Shown here: piece after piece, positions 25,128-35,848 of the stretch
Position numbering within the stretch: position 1 is the first letter of the stretch
Layout: every line of letters starts with the position of its first letter
Source: Paenibacillus sp. BIHB 4019
Lineage (GTDB): Bacteria; Bacillota; Bacilli; Paenibacillales; Paenibacillaceae
Assembly (NCBI RefSeq): GCF_002741035.1
Contig: NZ_CP016808.1
Location: 6,496,501 to 6,560,500 of the forward strand
Direction of reading: 5' to 3'
DNA length: 64,000 nt
Notes under the pieces: generated by a model
What the model saw: the letters and a program-made list of their open reading frames with translations, nothing else
What the model was told of the DNA's origin: nothing
Databases searched by the model: none
Position numbers and translations under genes: made by a program

Positions 25128-28100
25128 TTATTTGTGCAGCAGTGTTGGCATCGAACGCGAGGAGAAGTTGATGGTCTCCATCATCCGCAGCAAGGCGCGA
25201 ACCGTATCAAGCGACGTCATACATACAACGCCGTTCTCAACCGCTTCACGACGAATACGGAAGCCGTCGCGCTCAGGCGTTTTGCCTTTTGTCAGCGTAT
25301 TGAAGACGAACTGTGCTTTGCCTTCACGGATCAGATCAAGAATGTTCGGCGATCCTTCGCTGAGCTTGTTCACTGTCGTTACCGTCATGCCCGCTTCTTC
25401 AAGCATAGCTGCCGTGCCGCCAGTTGCAATGATTTTGTAGCCAATGCTGTAGAAGCCACGAAGCAATTCGAGCGCCTCTTCTTTATCTTTATCCGCAACG
25501 GTCGCAATGATCGAGCCCGTTGTCGGGATTTTCATGCCTGCGCCTAGCAATCCTTTGTACAAGGCTTTCGCATATTGCACATCGCGTCCCATAACCTCAC
25601 CCGTCGATTTCATCTCCGGTGTCAAGGTAGGGTCAACACGGCGCAGCTTCGCGAACGAGAAGACCGGAACTTTAACCGATACATACTCGTCTTCAGGCCA
25701 CAGTCCGTCTTTATGGCCCAGGTCAGCCAGCTTCGTGCCAAGAATCGCTTGTGTCGCAAGGTTCGCCATTTGCAAGTTTGTTACTTTGCTCAGGAATGGA
25801 ACCGTACGCGACGACCGCGGATTTACTTCAATGACATACACGATCTCGTTATGAATTACGAACTGGATGTTAACCAAGCCGATTACGTTCAGCGCCTTGG
25901 ATACTTTGATCGTAATGTCGACGATTTGCTCCTTCACGCTGTCAGACAACGATTGCGGCGGATACACAGCAATCGAGTCGCCGGAGTGAACGCCTGCGCG
26001 CTCAATATGCTCCATGATGCCTGGAATCAATACGGTGTCGCCATCACAGATCGCATCCACTTCCGCTTCCATGCCAAGCATATAACGGTCGATGAGGACA
26101 GGATGCTCTGGATTGATCTTTACCGCTACTTCCATGTAGCTCAGCAAATCTTCATCCGAGTATACGATTTCCATTGCGCGGCCGCCCAAAACGTACGATG
26201 GACGAACGAGTACAGGGTAACCAAGCTTTTGTGCCGTCGCTACTGCTTCGCCAACCGAGGTTACTGTGCTGCCTTCCGGCTGAGCCACGTTCAAGCCGCG
26301 AAGCAAAGCTTCGAACTTTTTGCGATCCTCTGCCATATCGATGCTTTCCAGGCTGGAGCCGAGAATTTTCACGCCAGCTTTGGACAGCGGAGCTGCGAGG
26401 TTAATCGCCGTTTGGCCACCGAACTGCACGATTACGCCGATTGGCTTCTCTTGCTCAATAACGTTCATGACATCTTCAAGGAATAAAGGCTCAAAGTACA
26501 GGCGGTCCGATGTGCTGAAATCGGTCGACACCGTCTCTGGGTTGTTGTTGATAATAACCGCTTCATAGCCAGCTTTCTGAATCGCCCATACCGCATGAAC
26601 CGTCGAATAGTCAAACTCAATGCCTTGTCCGATCCGAATGGGGCCAGAGCCAAGTACAAGCACTTTCTCTTTCGTCGAAGGCGTTACTTCGTTTTCTACC
26701 TCGTAAGTTGAATAGTAGTAAGGCGTGCTCGCTTCAAACTCAGCGGCGCAAGTATCAACCATTTTGTATACAGGTACGATATCAAGCTCTTTACGATAAG
26801 TACGAATATCATGCTCATTCGTGTGGCTGCCATTCGGGTTGCCTTCTTTGCGAAGCTCAGCGATCGAACGGTCGGAGAAGCCTTTGCGCTTCGCCTGGTA
26901 CAGCGTTTCACGGGAAAGCGTTGCTTCCTGGCGGATTTTATCCTCGAATGCTACGATGCCTTCGATTTTGTCCAGGAACCACCAGTCAATGTTCGTCAGA
27001 TCTTGAATTTCCTGCAAAGCATAACCACGGCGGAACGCTTCGCCTACCAAGAACATGCGCTCATCATCCGGTTTTTGCAGGCGTGCGCGCAGCACATCAT
27101 CGCTGAGGTCTACTGCTTCCTTCAAGTGGATGCGATGCGTGCCGATTTCAAGCGAACGGACCGCTTTATGAATCGACTCCTCGAAAGTACGGCCAATCGC
27201 CATAACTTCACCTGTCGCTTTCATTTGCGTGCCGAGCTTGCGGTTCGCATTCACGAACTTGTCAAACGGCCAGCGCGGAATTTTCGATACGATGTAATCC
27301 AGCGTAGGCTCAAAGCAAGCATACGTTTGGCCGGTTACAGGGTTTACGATTTCATCAAGCGTGTAGCCAATTGCGATTTTAGCAGCCATTTTAGCAATCG
27401 GGTAGCCTGTTGCTTTGGAAGCCAGCGCCGAAGAGCGGCTAACGCGCGGGTTAACTTCGATTACATAATATTGGAAGCTTTGTGGATCAAGCGCGAACTG
27501 TACGTTACAGCCGCCTTCGATGTTCAAAGCGCGAATGATTTTAAGCGAAGCGGAACGAAGCATTTGATACTCGCGGTCCGACAACGTTTGGCTAGGCGCT
27601 ACTACGATACTGTCGCCAGTATGTACGCCAACCGGGTCAAAGTTTTCCATGTTGCAGACAACGATACAGTTGTCATTCGCATCACGCATAACTTCGTATT
27701 CAACTTCCTTCAAGCCGGCAATCGATTTTTCGATCAAGCATTGGCCGATTGGGCTGTAACGGATACCGGAAGCAACTGTTTCTAGCAATTCTTCTTCGTT
27801 TGCGCAAATACCGCCGCCTGTACCGCCAAGCGTGTAGGCAGGACGAACGATAATCGGGTAGCCGATTTCATTGGCAAAAGCAACTGCTGCTTCAACTGTC
27901 GTTACGATGTCGCTCTCTGGTACCGGCTGCTCCAGCTCGCGCATCAGATCGCGGAACAAATCGCGGTCCTCGGCTTTTTCGATAGCTGTCAGCTGTGTGC
28001 CGAGAAGCTGCACATTTTCTGCTTCCAATACGCCAGCGCGCGCCAGTTCAACCGCCATATTGAGGCCTGTTTGGCCGCCAAGCGTCGGCAGCAAACCGTC

Positions 28101-28349
28101 TGGACGCTCCTGACGAATGATTTGCGATACAAATTCAAGCGTAATTGGCTCAATGTAAACTTTATCAGCCATGTTTGTGTCTGTCATAATGGTAGCCGGG
28201 TTGCTGTTAATCAATACAACCTCATAGCCTTCTTCCATAAGCGCCTGGCAAGCTTGCGTGCCGGCATAGTCGAATTCAGCGGCTTGGCCGATTACAATCG
28301 GGCCGGAGCCGATGACGAGAATTTTTTTGAGTTTATTATTTTTGGGCAT
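25128..28349 (-). CDS. carB: Carbamoyl-phosphate synthase large subunit
   Basis: 1073 residues, the full-length bacterial form. Two homologous ATP-grasp halves (about 1-400 and 550-930) each open with a GSGP.(V/R)IGQ loop, and the C-terminal MGS-like allosteric domain (about 935-1073) has the [14 protein letters not shown] motif. It makes carbamoyl phosphate from glutamine-derived ammonia, bicarbonate and two ATP with the CarA subunit. Its start overlaps the carA end by 14 bp. Being inside the PyrR-controlled operon, it belongs to the pyrimidine-specific synthase (PyrAB type); whether the genome has a second arginine-specific set cannot be seen. Confidence 0.97.
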   Translation of the reverse strand: MPKNNKLKKILVIGSGPIVIGQAAEFDYAGTQACQALMEEGYEVVLINSNPATIMTDTNMADKVYIEPITLEFVSQIIRQERPDGLLPTLGGQTGLNMAVELARAGVLEAENVQLLGTQLTAIEKAEDRDLFRDLMRELEQPVPESDIVTTVEAAVAFANEIGYPIIVRPAYTLGGTGGGICANEEELLETVASGIRYSPIGQCLIEKSIAGLKEVEYEVMRDANDNCIVVCNMENFDPVGVHTGDSIVVAPSQTLSDREYQMLRSASLKIIRALNIEGGCNVQFALDPQSFQYYVIEVNPRVSRSSALASKATGYPIAKMAAKIAIGYTLDEIVNPVTGQTYACFEPTLDYIVSKIPRWPFDKFVNANRKLGTQMKATGEVMAIGRTFEESIHKAVRSLEIGTHRIHLKEAVDLSDDVLRARLQKPDDERMFLVGEAFRRGYALQEIQDLTNIDWWFLDKIEGIVAFEDKIRQEATLSRETLYQAKRKGFSDRSIAELRKEGNPNGSHTNEHDIRTYRKELDIVPVYKMVDTCAAEFEASTPYYYSTYEVENEVTPSTKEKVLVLGSGPIRIGQGIEFDYSTVHAVWAIQKAGYEAVIINNNPETVSTDFSTSDRLYFEPLFLEDVMNVIEQEKPIGVIVQFGGQTAINLAAPLSKAGVKILGSSLESIDMAEDRKKFEALLRGLNVAQPEGSTVTSVGEAVATAQKLGYPVLVRPSYVLGGRAMEIVYSDEDLLSYMEVAVKINPEHPVLIDRYMLGMEAEVDAICDGDTVLIPGIMEHIERAGVHSGDSIAVYPPQSLSDSVKEQIVDITIKVSKALNVIGLVNIQFVIHNEIVYVIEVNPRSSRTVPFLSKVTNLQMANLATQAILGTKLADLGHKDGLWPEDEYVSVKVPVFSFAKLRRVDPTLTPEMKSTGEVMGRDVQYAKALYKGLLGAGMKIPTTGSIIATVADKDKEEALELLRGFYSIGYKIIATGGTAAMLEEAGMTVTTVNKLSEGSPNILDLIREGKAQFVFNTLTKGKTPERDGFRIRREAVENGVVCMTSLDTVRALLRMMETINFSSRSMPTLLHK

Positions 28350-29487
28350 ACTGAAGCTCCCCTTTCACTTTCAACGTTTCCGCGAGTACGACTTGGCGAC
28401 GCTTTTGCGGGTTATTTAATTTATGTGTGCGAATCATACTCAGGAATTCGTCAAACAGATAGCTGGAATCATACGGTCCTGGAGCAGCTTCCGGGTGGTA
28501 TTGCACCGAAAATGCAGGATGCGTATTATGCTTCAGCCCTTCAATTGTGCGGTCATTGTTGTTAATATGCGTTACAATCAGACCGGAGTTCGCAATCGAA
28601 TCTTCCATTACAGTGTAGCCATGGTTCTGGGAAGTAATGTAGCAGCGGTTCGTTGCCAGTTCCTTCACCGGGTGGTTTCCGCCGCGGTGGCCGAATTTAA
28701 GCTTCGTTGTATCAGCGCCGCAAGCAAGTGCAAACAGCTGGTGTCCAAGGCAAATACCGAAGATCGGGAACTCGCCGAGCAGCTCGGAAATCATTTTAAC
28801 CGCATGTGGAACGTCTTTCGGGTCCCCAGGGCCGTTAGACAGCTGAATGCCATCCGGTGCCAGGCGGCGAATTTCTTTTGCAGTCGTGTCATGAGGCACA
28901 ACGACGACGTCGCAGCCGCGTTTAGTCAGCTCGCGCAAAATGCCGCTTTTTGCGCCAAAGTCTACGAGCACAATGCGCTCGCCATTGCCTGGGCTGGAAA
29001 ATACATGCTTCGTCGATGTGCGAGCTACTTGATCCGTCATTAGTGTGGACAAGCCAAGGCGCTCTTGCAGCTCCTCAATGCGCTCGTTGCCAGTTGTAAG
29101 CAAGCCTCTCATCGTGCCATGGTGACGCAAAATCCGCGTCAGCATGCGCGTGTCGATTTCGCTGATGCCCGGAATGCCATATTCCTTAAGCAGCTGCTCA
29201 AGCGAATATTGGGCGCGCCAGTTGCTCGGCACCGGCTCATTGCGGCGAACGACAAAACCGTGGATATACGGGCGAATCGATTCAAAGTCATCGCGCGAAA
29301 TGCCGTAGTTGCCGATCAGTGGATAAGTCATCGTCACGATTTGTCCACAATAGGATGGATCCGACAATACTTCCTGATAGCCAGTAATACCTGTATTAAA
29401 AACAACCTCACCCATCGTTTGCACTTCTGCACCGAAGGATAGTCCTGTAAACAATGTTCCATCTTCCAATAATAATCTCGCTTGCAT
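28336..29487 (-). CDS. carA: Carbamoyl-phosphate synthase small subunit
   Basis: The glutaminase subunit, which releases ammonia for CarB. The N-terminal domain ([32 protein letters not shown]) is followed by a class I glutamine amidotransferase domain with the nucleophile Cys in [14 protein letters not shown] and the His/Glu pair in VQYHPEA. The ATG at 29487 (383 residues) has GAGGAG 8 nt ahead and matches the family start; the GTG 9 bp upstream does not. Confidence 0.96.
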   Translation of the reverse strand: MQARLLLEDGTLFTGLSFGAEVQTMGEVVFNTGITGYQEVLSDPSYCGQIVTMTYPLIGNYGISRDDFESIRPYIHGFVVRRNEPVPSNWRAQYSLEQLLKEYGIPGISEIDTRMLTRILRHHGTMRGLLTTGNERIEELQERLGLSTLMTDQVARTSTKHVFSSPGNGERIVLVDFGAKSGILRELTKRGCDVVVVPHDTTAKEIRRLAPDGIQLSNGPGDPKDVPHAVKMISELLGEFPIFGICLGHQLFALACGADTTKLKFGHRGGNHPVKELATNRCYITSQNHGYTVMEDSIANSGLIVTHINNNDRTIEGLKHNTHPAFSVQYHPEAAPGPYDSSYLFDEFLSMIRTHKLNNPQKRRQVVLAETLKVKGELQYAQK

Positions 29488-29549
29488 CCGTCTCACTCCT
29501 CAGGTCTTCGTATTCCTATATGTCAATTAGCATATCCAAGTTAACGTTC

Positions 29550-30839
29550 TTATGCTTGCTCCGACCACACAACCGCACCATTCACAATCGTCGCTACCGG
29601 CCAGCCTTGCAGCTTCCAGCCGCCGAATGGCGTGTTGTTGCTGCGCGAGGCAAAGGTTGCCGGATCGACTGCACGCTCGCTATCGAGATCCACTATCGTC
29701 AGATCAGCTGGCGCACCTGCTGCCAGGCGGCCTGTCTCCAGCTTGAACACCCGTGCCGGATCAGCCGTCATACGGTCCAGCAGGAAGCCGAGCGTCCATT
29801 TGCCGGTTTTAACAAACTGCGTGTACAGCAGCGGGAAAGCTGTCTCAAAGCCGACGATTCCGAACGGCGCCAGCTGCATGCCGCGCGCTTTCTCTTCCGC
29901 GCTATGCGGCGCATGATCCGTTACGATCATGTCGATCGTGCCATCTTCCAGCGCTTCGATGACCGCAGCCACATCGCGCGGCGTGCGCAGCGGAGGGTTC
30001 ATTTTCCAATTGGCGTCAAAGCCTGGAATGTCCTCGTCCGACAGCACCAGATGATGCGGGCAAACCTCAGCGGTTACGTTGACTCCAATTTGCTTGCCAA
30101 GGCGGATCAGCCTTACCGATTGCTCCGTGCTGACGTGGCAGACATGATAATGAACGCCTGTCGCTTCAGCGAGCAAAATGTCGCGGCCGACATGAATCGC
30201 TTCCGATTCATTCGGAATGCCTTTCAGTCCGTTCTCGCGGGAGAACTTGCCTTCCGAGACGAACAGTCCCTCAACCAGCGTATTGTCCTCGCAGTGTGCA
30301 ATGACCGGCATGTCTAGCGACTTGGCCAGCGCCATCGCATCCTTCATCATTTGCGCGCTTTGCACGCCGACACCATCGTCGGTAAAGCCAATTGTGCCAG
30401 CCGCTTTCAGCGCTGCGAAATCCGTCAGCTCGCGACCGAGCTGATTTTTGGAAATTGCGGCGTAAGGGAGGACCCGAACGACGCCTTCCTTCGCATTTTT
30501 GTCCAAAATATAGTTGATCGTTTCAGGTGTATCTGTCACCGGACGAGTGTTCGGCATGCAGGCGATTGTTGTAAAACCGCCTTTCGCTGCTGAACGCGTC
30601 CCTGTTGCGATATCTTCTTTATATTCGAAGCCAGGATCGCGCAAATGCACGTGCATATCGATGAAGCCGGCTGATACGAGCTTGCCCTCTGCGTCAATCA
30701 CTTCTGCTGAACCTGTGTCCGGCATTGTTTCGCCGCTTGCAAGCTCGGCGATTTTGCCATCCTCAATTCGAATATGCTGCTTCACTAGGCCGCTTGCAGC
30801 TGTATCCCATACGCTGCCGTTAATAATCCATAATGACAT
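29550..30839 (-). CDS. pyrC: Dihydroorotase
   Basis: 429 residues, class I (long) dihydroorotase of the amidohydrolase superfamily, as in Bacillus. Metal ligands are visible in DMHVHLRDPGFEYKEDI, HCEDN and VCHVSTEQS, and the catalytic Asp in IVTDHAPHS. It cyclises carbamoyl aspartate to dihydroorotate. It lies between pyrB and carA in the operon with short gaps (32 and 62 bp). Confidence 0.96.
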   Translation of the reverse strand: MSLWIINGSVWDTAASGLVKQHIRIEDGKIAELASGETMPDTGSAEVIDAEGKLVSAGFIDMHVHLRDPGFEYKEDIATGTRSAAKGGFTTIACMPNTRPVTDTPETINYILDKNAKEGVVRVLPYAAISKNQLGRELTDFAALKAAGTIGFTDDGVGVQSAQMMKDAMALAKSLDMPVIAHCEDNTLVEGLFVSEGKFSRENGLKGIPNESEAIHVGRDILLAEATGVHYHVCHVSTEQSVRLIRLGKQIGVNVTAEVCPHHLVLSDEDIPGFDANWKMNPPLRTPRDVAAVIEALEDGTIDMIVTDHAPHSAEEKARGMQLAPFGIVGFETAFPLLYTQFVKTGKWTLGFLLDRMTADPARVFKLETGRLAAGAPADLTIVDLDSERAVDPATFASRSNNTPFGGWKLQGWPVATIVNGAVVWSEQA

Positions 30840-30871
30840 TATCCGTTCACCCTCCCGATTTCATCTAAAAG

Positions 30872-31771
30872 TTAGTTCAAAGCCCGTTCTATGACGGCCA
30901 TTCTGACCGGAACCCCGTGCTCCATCTGCTTAAAAATCCGGGACTTGGCATGCTCGACAAGCTCATCGTCAATTTCAACATTGCGGTTGATCGGCGCCGG
31001 GTGCATAATAATCGCGTGATCCGCCATTGTTTCGCTGCGCTCCACCGTCAATCCAAACTGCTCGCGGTAGCTTTCAGCCGAGCTCAGCATGCCGCTTTCG
31101 TGACGCTCCAGCTGCACCCGCAGCATCATCACGACATCAGATTTCAGCGCTTCCTCCATCGTTACATAACGGGCATCAAGCTCAGAGGCCTGCAAGTTCG
31201 CAGGAGCGCAAAACTTCACCGTAGCGCCGAGCTTTTGCAGCGCATATAAGTTCGAACGCGCTACGCGGCTGTGCAAGATGTCTCCGATAATCGAGACGGT
31301 CAATCCTTTTATTGCGCCAAATTGCTTGCGCATCGTATATAAATCAAGCAGCGCCTGCGTCGGATGCTCGTTGTTGCCATCGCCCGCGTTAATCAGCGGC
31401 ACTTTAATTTTCGTAGCCAGTTCGGCTAGCAAGCCAATCGGCTTGAGCCGGATAATGCCGACGTCTATGCCCATCGACTCCAAGGTGCGAACGGTATCAT
31501 ATACCGACTCGCCCTTCTGCACACTCGATACGGCTGCTGAGAAGTTAAGCACTTCCGCTCCCAGCCGCTTCTCCGCTACCTCGAAGGAGAAGCGTGTGCG
31601 CGTGCTGTTCTCGAAAAACATATTTGCTGCGAACTTGCCCTGCAGCACATTCTGCACTTTCGACTCCTGCTGCTCCCAATGGGCGGCACGGTCCAGTATG
31701 GCGATAATTTCCTCTGCGTCAAGCTCCTTCAAACCAAGCAAACTGCGCTGTTTGAGCTGTAAAAGTGTCAT
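30872..31771 (-). CDS. pyrB: Aspartate carbamoyltransferase catalytic subunit
   Basis: 299 residues, unregulated homotrimeric type; no pyrI is present. The carbamoyl-phosphate motif FFENSTRTRFSFE and the aspartate-side HPTQALLDLYT and MHPAPINR motifs are intact. It directly follows pyrR with no intergenic base, so translation is likely coupled. Confidence 0.97.
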   Translation of the reverse strand: MTLLQLKQRSLLGLKELDAEEIIAILDRAAHWEQQESKVQNVLQGKFAANMFFENSTRTRFSFEVAEKRLGAEVLNFSAAVSSVQKGESVYDTVRTLESMGIDVGIIRLKPIGLLAELATKIKVPLINAGDGNNEHPTQALLDLYTMRKQFGAIKGLTVSIIGDILHSRVARSNLYALQKLGATVKFCAPANLQASELDARYVTMEEALKSDVVMMLRVQLERHESGMLSSAESYREQFGLTVERSETMADHAIIMHPAPINRNVEIDDELVEHAKSRIFKQMEHGVPVRMAVIERALN

Positions 31772-32398
<627 letters not shown>

Positions 32399-32408
32399 TC
32401 ACAAGCGT

Positions 32409-32507
32409 AAACGGATTGGGCTTAAGCCGTCTTCTGGCGGCAAAGCTACCGTTTCGCGATGAAATATAAGCCCGTTATAAGTGTGTAACTTATAAATGCT
32501 TATATTT
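32409..32507 (+). repeat. Two-hairpin dispersed element, copy C (in the pyr leader)
   Basis: Hairpin 1 is AAACGG ... CCGTTT (32409-32454) with GGCGGCAAAGCTACCGTTTCGCG on its right side; hairpin 2 is AAATATAAGC ... GCTTATATTT (32462-32507) with an inner TTATAAG/CTTATAA stem. Order and linker match copies at 54679-54770 and 60783-60873. It lies between the attenuator terminator and pyrR. Confidence 0.6.
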
Positions 32508-32509
32508 GA

Positions 32510-32540
32510 AAAAAGACTCCTTGCGTATTCGCAAGGAGCC
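32510..32540 (-). terminator. Attenuator terminator of the pyr operon
   Basis: On the minus strand a 9-bp stem CTCCTTGCG / CGCAAGGAG followed by CTTTTTTC. It lies about 150 nt after the predicted transcription start and before pyrR, as in PyrR attenuation systems. Confidence 0.88.
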
Positions 32541-32650
32541 CATGATTAACCGCTAAGGATTCCATCCATCCCCGCCAACCTTATGAGTTGCGGAAGATGA
32601 GGAGTTTCTTGTCCCCAGCTTAATTAATCAACTATTCACGCTACCTTGCC

Positions 32651-32664
32651 AGCCTCACAGGACT
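32651..32664 (-). promoter_or_regulatory. PyrR binding loop in the pyr leader RNA
   Basis: On the minus strand AGTCCTGTGAGGCT fits the conserved PyrR recognition loop. It starts about 25 nt after the expected transcription start. Binding of PyrR-UMP here would favour the terminator at 32510-32540. Confidence 0.85.
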
Positions 32665-32694
32665 GAGTTAAAGGTACAACTTTATACCAAAGGA

Positions 32695-32723
32695 ATTATC
32701 CCACGTTCGACATAAGATGTCAA
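32695..32723 (-). promoter_or_regulatory. Sigma-A promoter of the pyr operon
   Basis: On the minus strand TTGACA (32723-32718), 17-bp spacer, GATAAT (32700-32695): a perfect -35 and a one-mismatch -10. Confidence 0.85.
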
Positions 32724-32771
32724 GTGGCAGCAGCCTTAAACACGATCTGCCCACCTCGTGCTGGATGTTTA

Positions 32772-32801
32772 TCATATTTATGGCAATCTGTTGGCATACT
32801 A
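32772..32801 (+). promoter_or_regulatory. Sigma-G (forespore) promoter of the ger operon
   Basis: TCATA (32772-32776), 18-bp spacer, CATACTA (32795-32801). The -10 is a perfect match to the sigma-G consensus and the -35 differs at one base. The expected start is about 35 nt before the gerA-type ATG. Confidence 0.7.
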
Positions 32802-32841
32802 ACTGGCAACTACGGACATTTTGCAAGCAGGAGGAAACAAG

Positions 32842-34362
32842 ATGCAGTCGCACGTATCACAGCCACATGAAAAAGTCAGCCTGCCCGCTTCACTCGATGC
32901 ATGCATCGACCATATTCAGACAGAGATCGGCGGCAGCTCGGATCTTGTCATCAAGCGCTTTTCCTGCCTGCATCTGTGGCCCGGCGCACTCCTTTATCTC
33001 GAAGGCATGATTGATGTTCAAATGCTTCATCAGTCGGTATTGGGCTCTTTAATGGGCTATGCGAATGAGCATACGCCGAGCTTTGACGATCCCAATGACC
33101 GTCTGACGCATCTGAAAGAGGATGTGCTCATTGCCGGAAATACCGATTATGCGGAAGAGATGGCGCTCTTGTTCCATCGCCTGCTGTCGGGCTGCATTAT
33201 TTTGCTGCTGGACGGAAGCACGAAAGCGATTTGCATTAGCGCCGCTGGCTGGGAGGATCGCAATATTAGCGAGCCGCAGACCCAATCCGTCGTTCGTGGA
33301 CCGATGGAAGGCTTCACCGAAAACCTGCGAAAGAATACGACACTAATCCGCAGAAGAATCAAAGATCCCCAGCTGTGGATGGAAACGAGGCAAATCGGTC
33401 AAATAACGAAAACTTCCGTTGCCCTGATGTACGTCAACCATTTGGTTGATAAGGGCGTGCTCGACGAGATTCGGCGCAGGCTTGATGATATTGATATCGA
33501 CAGCATTTTGGAAAGCGGCTATATTGAGGAGCTGATCCAGGACGTCACGCTCACGCCGTTTCCAACGATTTACAATAGCGAGCGCCCGGATACGGTTGCC
33601 GCCGGACTTCTGGAAGGGCGGGTGGCCATTATTGTGGACGGCACGCCATTCGTGCTGCTTGTCCCTTCCCTGTTCGTTCATTTTTTCCAATCGGCCGAGG
33701 ACTATTACCAGCGCGCAGATATCAGCACCCTGCTGCGGCTGATTCGCTACTTAGCATTTTTCATCGCCATGCTTGCGCCTTCCTTCTATATCGCTATTAC
33801 GACCTTTCATCAGGAAATGCTGCCGACCAGCCTGCTCATTAATCTCGCCGCACAGCGTGAGGGCGTACCATTCCCCGCTTTCATCGAAGCCGTGCTTATG
33901 GAGCTTACGTATGAAATTTTGCGGGAGGCGGGCGTACGCATTCCAAAAACGGTAGGCCAGGCGGTATCCATCGTCGGAACACTGGTTATCGGACAAGCTG
34001 CGGTAAATGCAGGCGTCGTTTCGGCGGCGATGGTCATTATCGTCTCGATTACCGCCATATCGAGCTATGTCATACCCGAAAACGGCATGTCGATCGCCGT
34101 ACGGATTTTGCGTTTTTTCCTCATGATTCTCGCGGCCACATTTGGGTTTTTCGGTATTTTGCTCGGACTGCTGGCCATTTTGCTGCACTTGACGAATTTG
34201 CGTTCGTTCGGAGCGGCATACATGAGCCCATTCGGCCCATACGTAGCTTCAGATATTAAAGATTCCCTGTTTCGCATGCCATGGACGCACATGATGAATC
34301 GGCCTTATTCTAATGGCAACGGACAGAAAAAACGGCAAAAAAAACGGACAAAACGCTTATAA
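32842..34362 (+). CDS. Spore germinant receptor A-type subunit (GerA family)
   Basis: 506 residues from the ATG with AGGAGG 7 nt ahead. The N-terminal half is a soluble domain of the GerAA type (INxxGG-like region, LLEGRVAIIVDGTPFVLLVPSLF), then about five membrane helices (roughly 280-480) with PTSLLINLAAQREGVPFPAFIEA typical of the family, and a very basic tail (NGQKKRQKKRTKR). A, B and C subunits form a receptor in the spore inner membrane that starts germination on nutrient binding. It is the first gene of the operon and has a sigma-G promoter. Confidence 0.93.
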   Translation: MQSHVSQPHEKVSLPASLDACIDHIQTEIGGSSDLVIKRFSCLHLWPGALLYLEGMIDVQMLHQSVLGSLMGYANEHTPSFDDPNDRLTHLKEDVLIAGNTDYAEEMALLFHRLLSGCIILLLDGSTKAICISAAGWEDRNISEPQTQSVVRGPMEGFTENLRKNTTLIRRRIKDPQLWMETRQIGQITKTSVALMYVNHLVDKGVLDEIRRRLDDIDIDSILESGYIEELIQDVTLTPFPTIYNSERPDTVAAGLLEGRVAIIVDGTPFVLLVPSLFVHFFQSAEDYYQRADISTLLRLIRYLAFFIAMLAPSFYIAITTFHQEMLPTSLLINLAAQREGVPFPAFIEAVLMELTYEILREAGVRIPKTVGQAVSIVGTLVIGQAAVNAGVVSAAMVIIVSITAISSYVIPENGMSIAVRILRFFLMILAATFGFFGILLGLLAILLHLTNLRSFGAAYMSPFGPYVASDIKDSLFRMPWTHMMNRPYSNGNGQKKRQKKRTKRL

Positions 34363-34377
34363 GGAAGGGGTCAGCAC

Positions 34378-35583
34378 ATGAAAAAAACCATACTTTCCTT
34401 GCTGGCCTCTACGTTGATGCTGCTGCTGGCATCCGGCTGCTGGGATCGCCAGGAAATGAACGATCTGGGCATTGTGCTCGCGATGGCAGTCGATAAGGGC
34501 AAAAACAATATGCTTGAAATATCCTGCCAGGTCGTCGTCCCATCAGAGGTTGCTTCCAATTCCGGCAAAAGCACGACAACGCCCGTGACGCTGTATCAGG
34601 CTAGCGCGCCCACTATTCTTGAAGCCATCAGTAAAATGAGCCTTACGAGCCCGAGAATAAATTATATGTCCCATATCCGCGTCCTTATTTTCAGCGAAGC
34701 TGTCGCTAAAATGGGCATTGCTGATGAACTGGAAAACCTATTAAGGCAGCCGGAGGTACGTCCCGATTACAACGTTATGATTGCCCGTCATTCCAAAGCT
34801 GCAGAAATTCTGAACATTTTAACCCCTTTGGAAAGCATACCAGCGAACAACCTATATCTTTCCCTGCAAAATTCAGCCAAAACCTGGTCGCCTACGATAA
34901 CTGCTACTGCCGATGTTTTATTAGAGAAAATGGTTAACGACGGTATAGAGCCTGTGCTGACAGGGGTTGAGATTATTGGGAATAAGAAGGAAGGCGGCAG
35001 CAAGGATAATTTAACATCGATTAAGCCTAAAGCGAATTTGACCTATACCGGAATGGCTGTGCTTAGGAAGGACAAGCTGATTGGATGGATGAACGAGCAG
35101 GAAAGCAAAGGCTATAACTATATTACGAATAATGTAAAAAGCACAACGGGAAACTTGCCTTGCCCGCACAATAAAGGCAAGCTGAGCGTTGCTGTCCTGC
35201 GCTCCAATACCGATGTAGTCCCCAAAGTTGTGGACGGCAAGCCTGTCATGCATATAAAAGTTAAAAATATGTCCAGCATCATGGGAGATGGCTGCACCAC
35301 ACCCATCTCAAGTCAAGACGATATCAAAGCGCTTGAAAAAGTGGGAAGCGAGAAACTGATCATCTTGATGAAAAAGGCTGTTGAAACGGCTCAAAAGCAA
35401 TATAAAGTGGATATTTTCGGATTTGGCCAAAATATTAGCCGCAACAATCCAAAGCTGTGGGCACAGCTGCGCGATCATTGGGAAGAGGAATTTCCAAAGC
35501 TGAAAGTCGAATATGAGGTTCATGTACAGACGCGGCGGGTCGGCATGCTGGACGATTCTATCTTGAAGGATATAAAGGAGTAA
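34378..35583 (+). CDS. Spore germinant receptor C-type lipoprotein (Ger(x)C family)
   Basis: 401 residues. Signal peptide with lipobox LLASGC, cleaved before a Cys near residue 21, followed by the family hallmark CWDRQEMNDLGIVLAMAVDK. The rest is the three-domain GerC fold, with the C-terminal part KVEYEVHVQTRRVGMLDDS typical. It is anchored on the outer face of the spore inner membrane. Ribosome site AAGGAAGGGG lies ahead of the ATG. Confidence 0.93.
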   Translation: MKKTILSLLASTLMLLLASGCWDRQEMNDLGIVLAMAVDKGKNNMLEISCQVVVPSEVASNSGKSTTTPVTLYQASAPTILEAISKMSLTSPRINYMSHIRVLIFSEAVAKMGIADELENLLRQPEVRPDYNVMIARHSKAAEILNILTPLESIPANNLYLSLQNSAKTWSPTITATADVLLEKMVNDGIEPVLTGVEIIGNKKEGGSKDNLTSIKPKANLTYTGMAVLRKDKLIGWMNEQESKGYNYITNNVKSTTGNLPCPHNKGKLSVAVLRSNTDVVPKVVDGKPVMHIKVKNMSSIMGDGCTTPISSQDDIKALEKVGSEKLIILMKKAVETAQKQYKVDIFGFGQNISRNNPKLWAQLRDHWEEEFPKLKVEYEVHVQTRRVGMLDDSILKDIKE

Positions 35584-35587
35584 GCCG

Positions 35588-35827
35588 ATGTCCCTTCCAA
35601 CACTAGTTGTGTTATGCGTAGCGTTTTCCTTTGGCATGATTCAAATGCCGGCCTTGTTCAAAAAAAAGCTGAAACGCGAGGCTTGGGCGTATTTTGCTTT
35701 GTTAAGCGCTGGAACAGCCTTCAGCATTTATGCAGCCAATGTGCAGCCCGTGCCAAGCCCGCTTAATGCTTTGATTACCATTTACGAGCCCATTAACCAA
35801 TTTTTCGATCGGTTGTTAAGCCCTTAG
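35588..35827 (+). CDS. 79-residue two-helix membrane protein in the ger operon (possible D-type subunit)
   Basis: Two hydrophobic segments (about 3-20 and 34-49) are separated by a short, strongly basic loop KKKLKREAW, giving an inside-loop hairpin; the C-terminal 30 residues (PVPSPLNALITIYEPINQFF) are outside. It starts 5 bp after the C-type gene and ends 22 bp before the B-type ATG, so it is clearly within the operon. Small two-helix D proteins of similar size are known beside some germinant-receptor operons of Bacillus and modulate receptor function. Assignment to that group rests on size, topology and context only. Confidence 0.7.
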   Translation: MSLPTLVVLCVAFSFGMIQMPALFKKKLKREAWAYFALLSAGTAFSIYAANVQPVPSPLNALITIYEPINQFFDRLLSP

Positions 35828-35848
35828 GTTATGAAAGGAGCCATTTGC

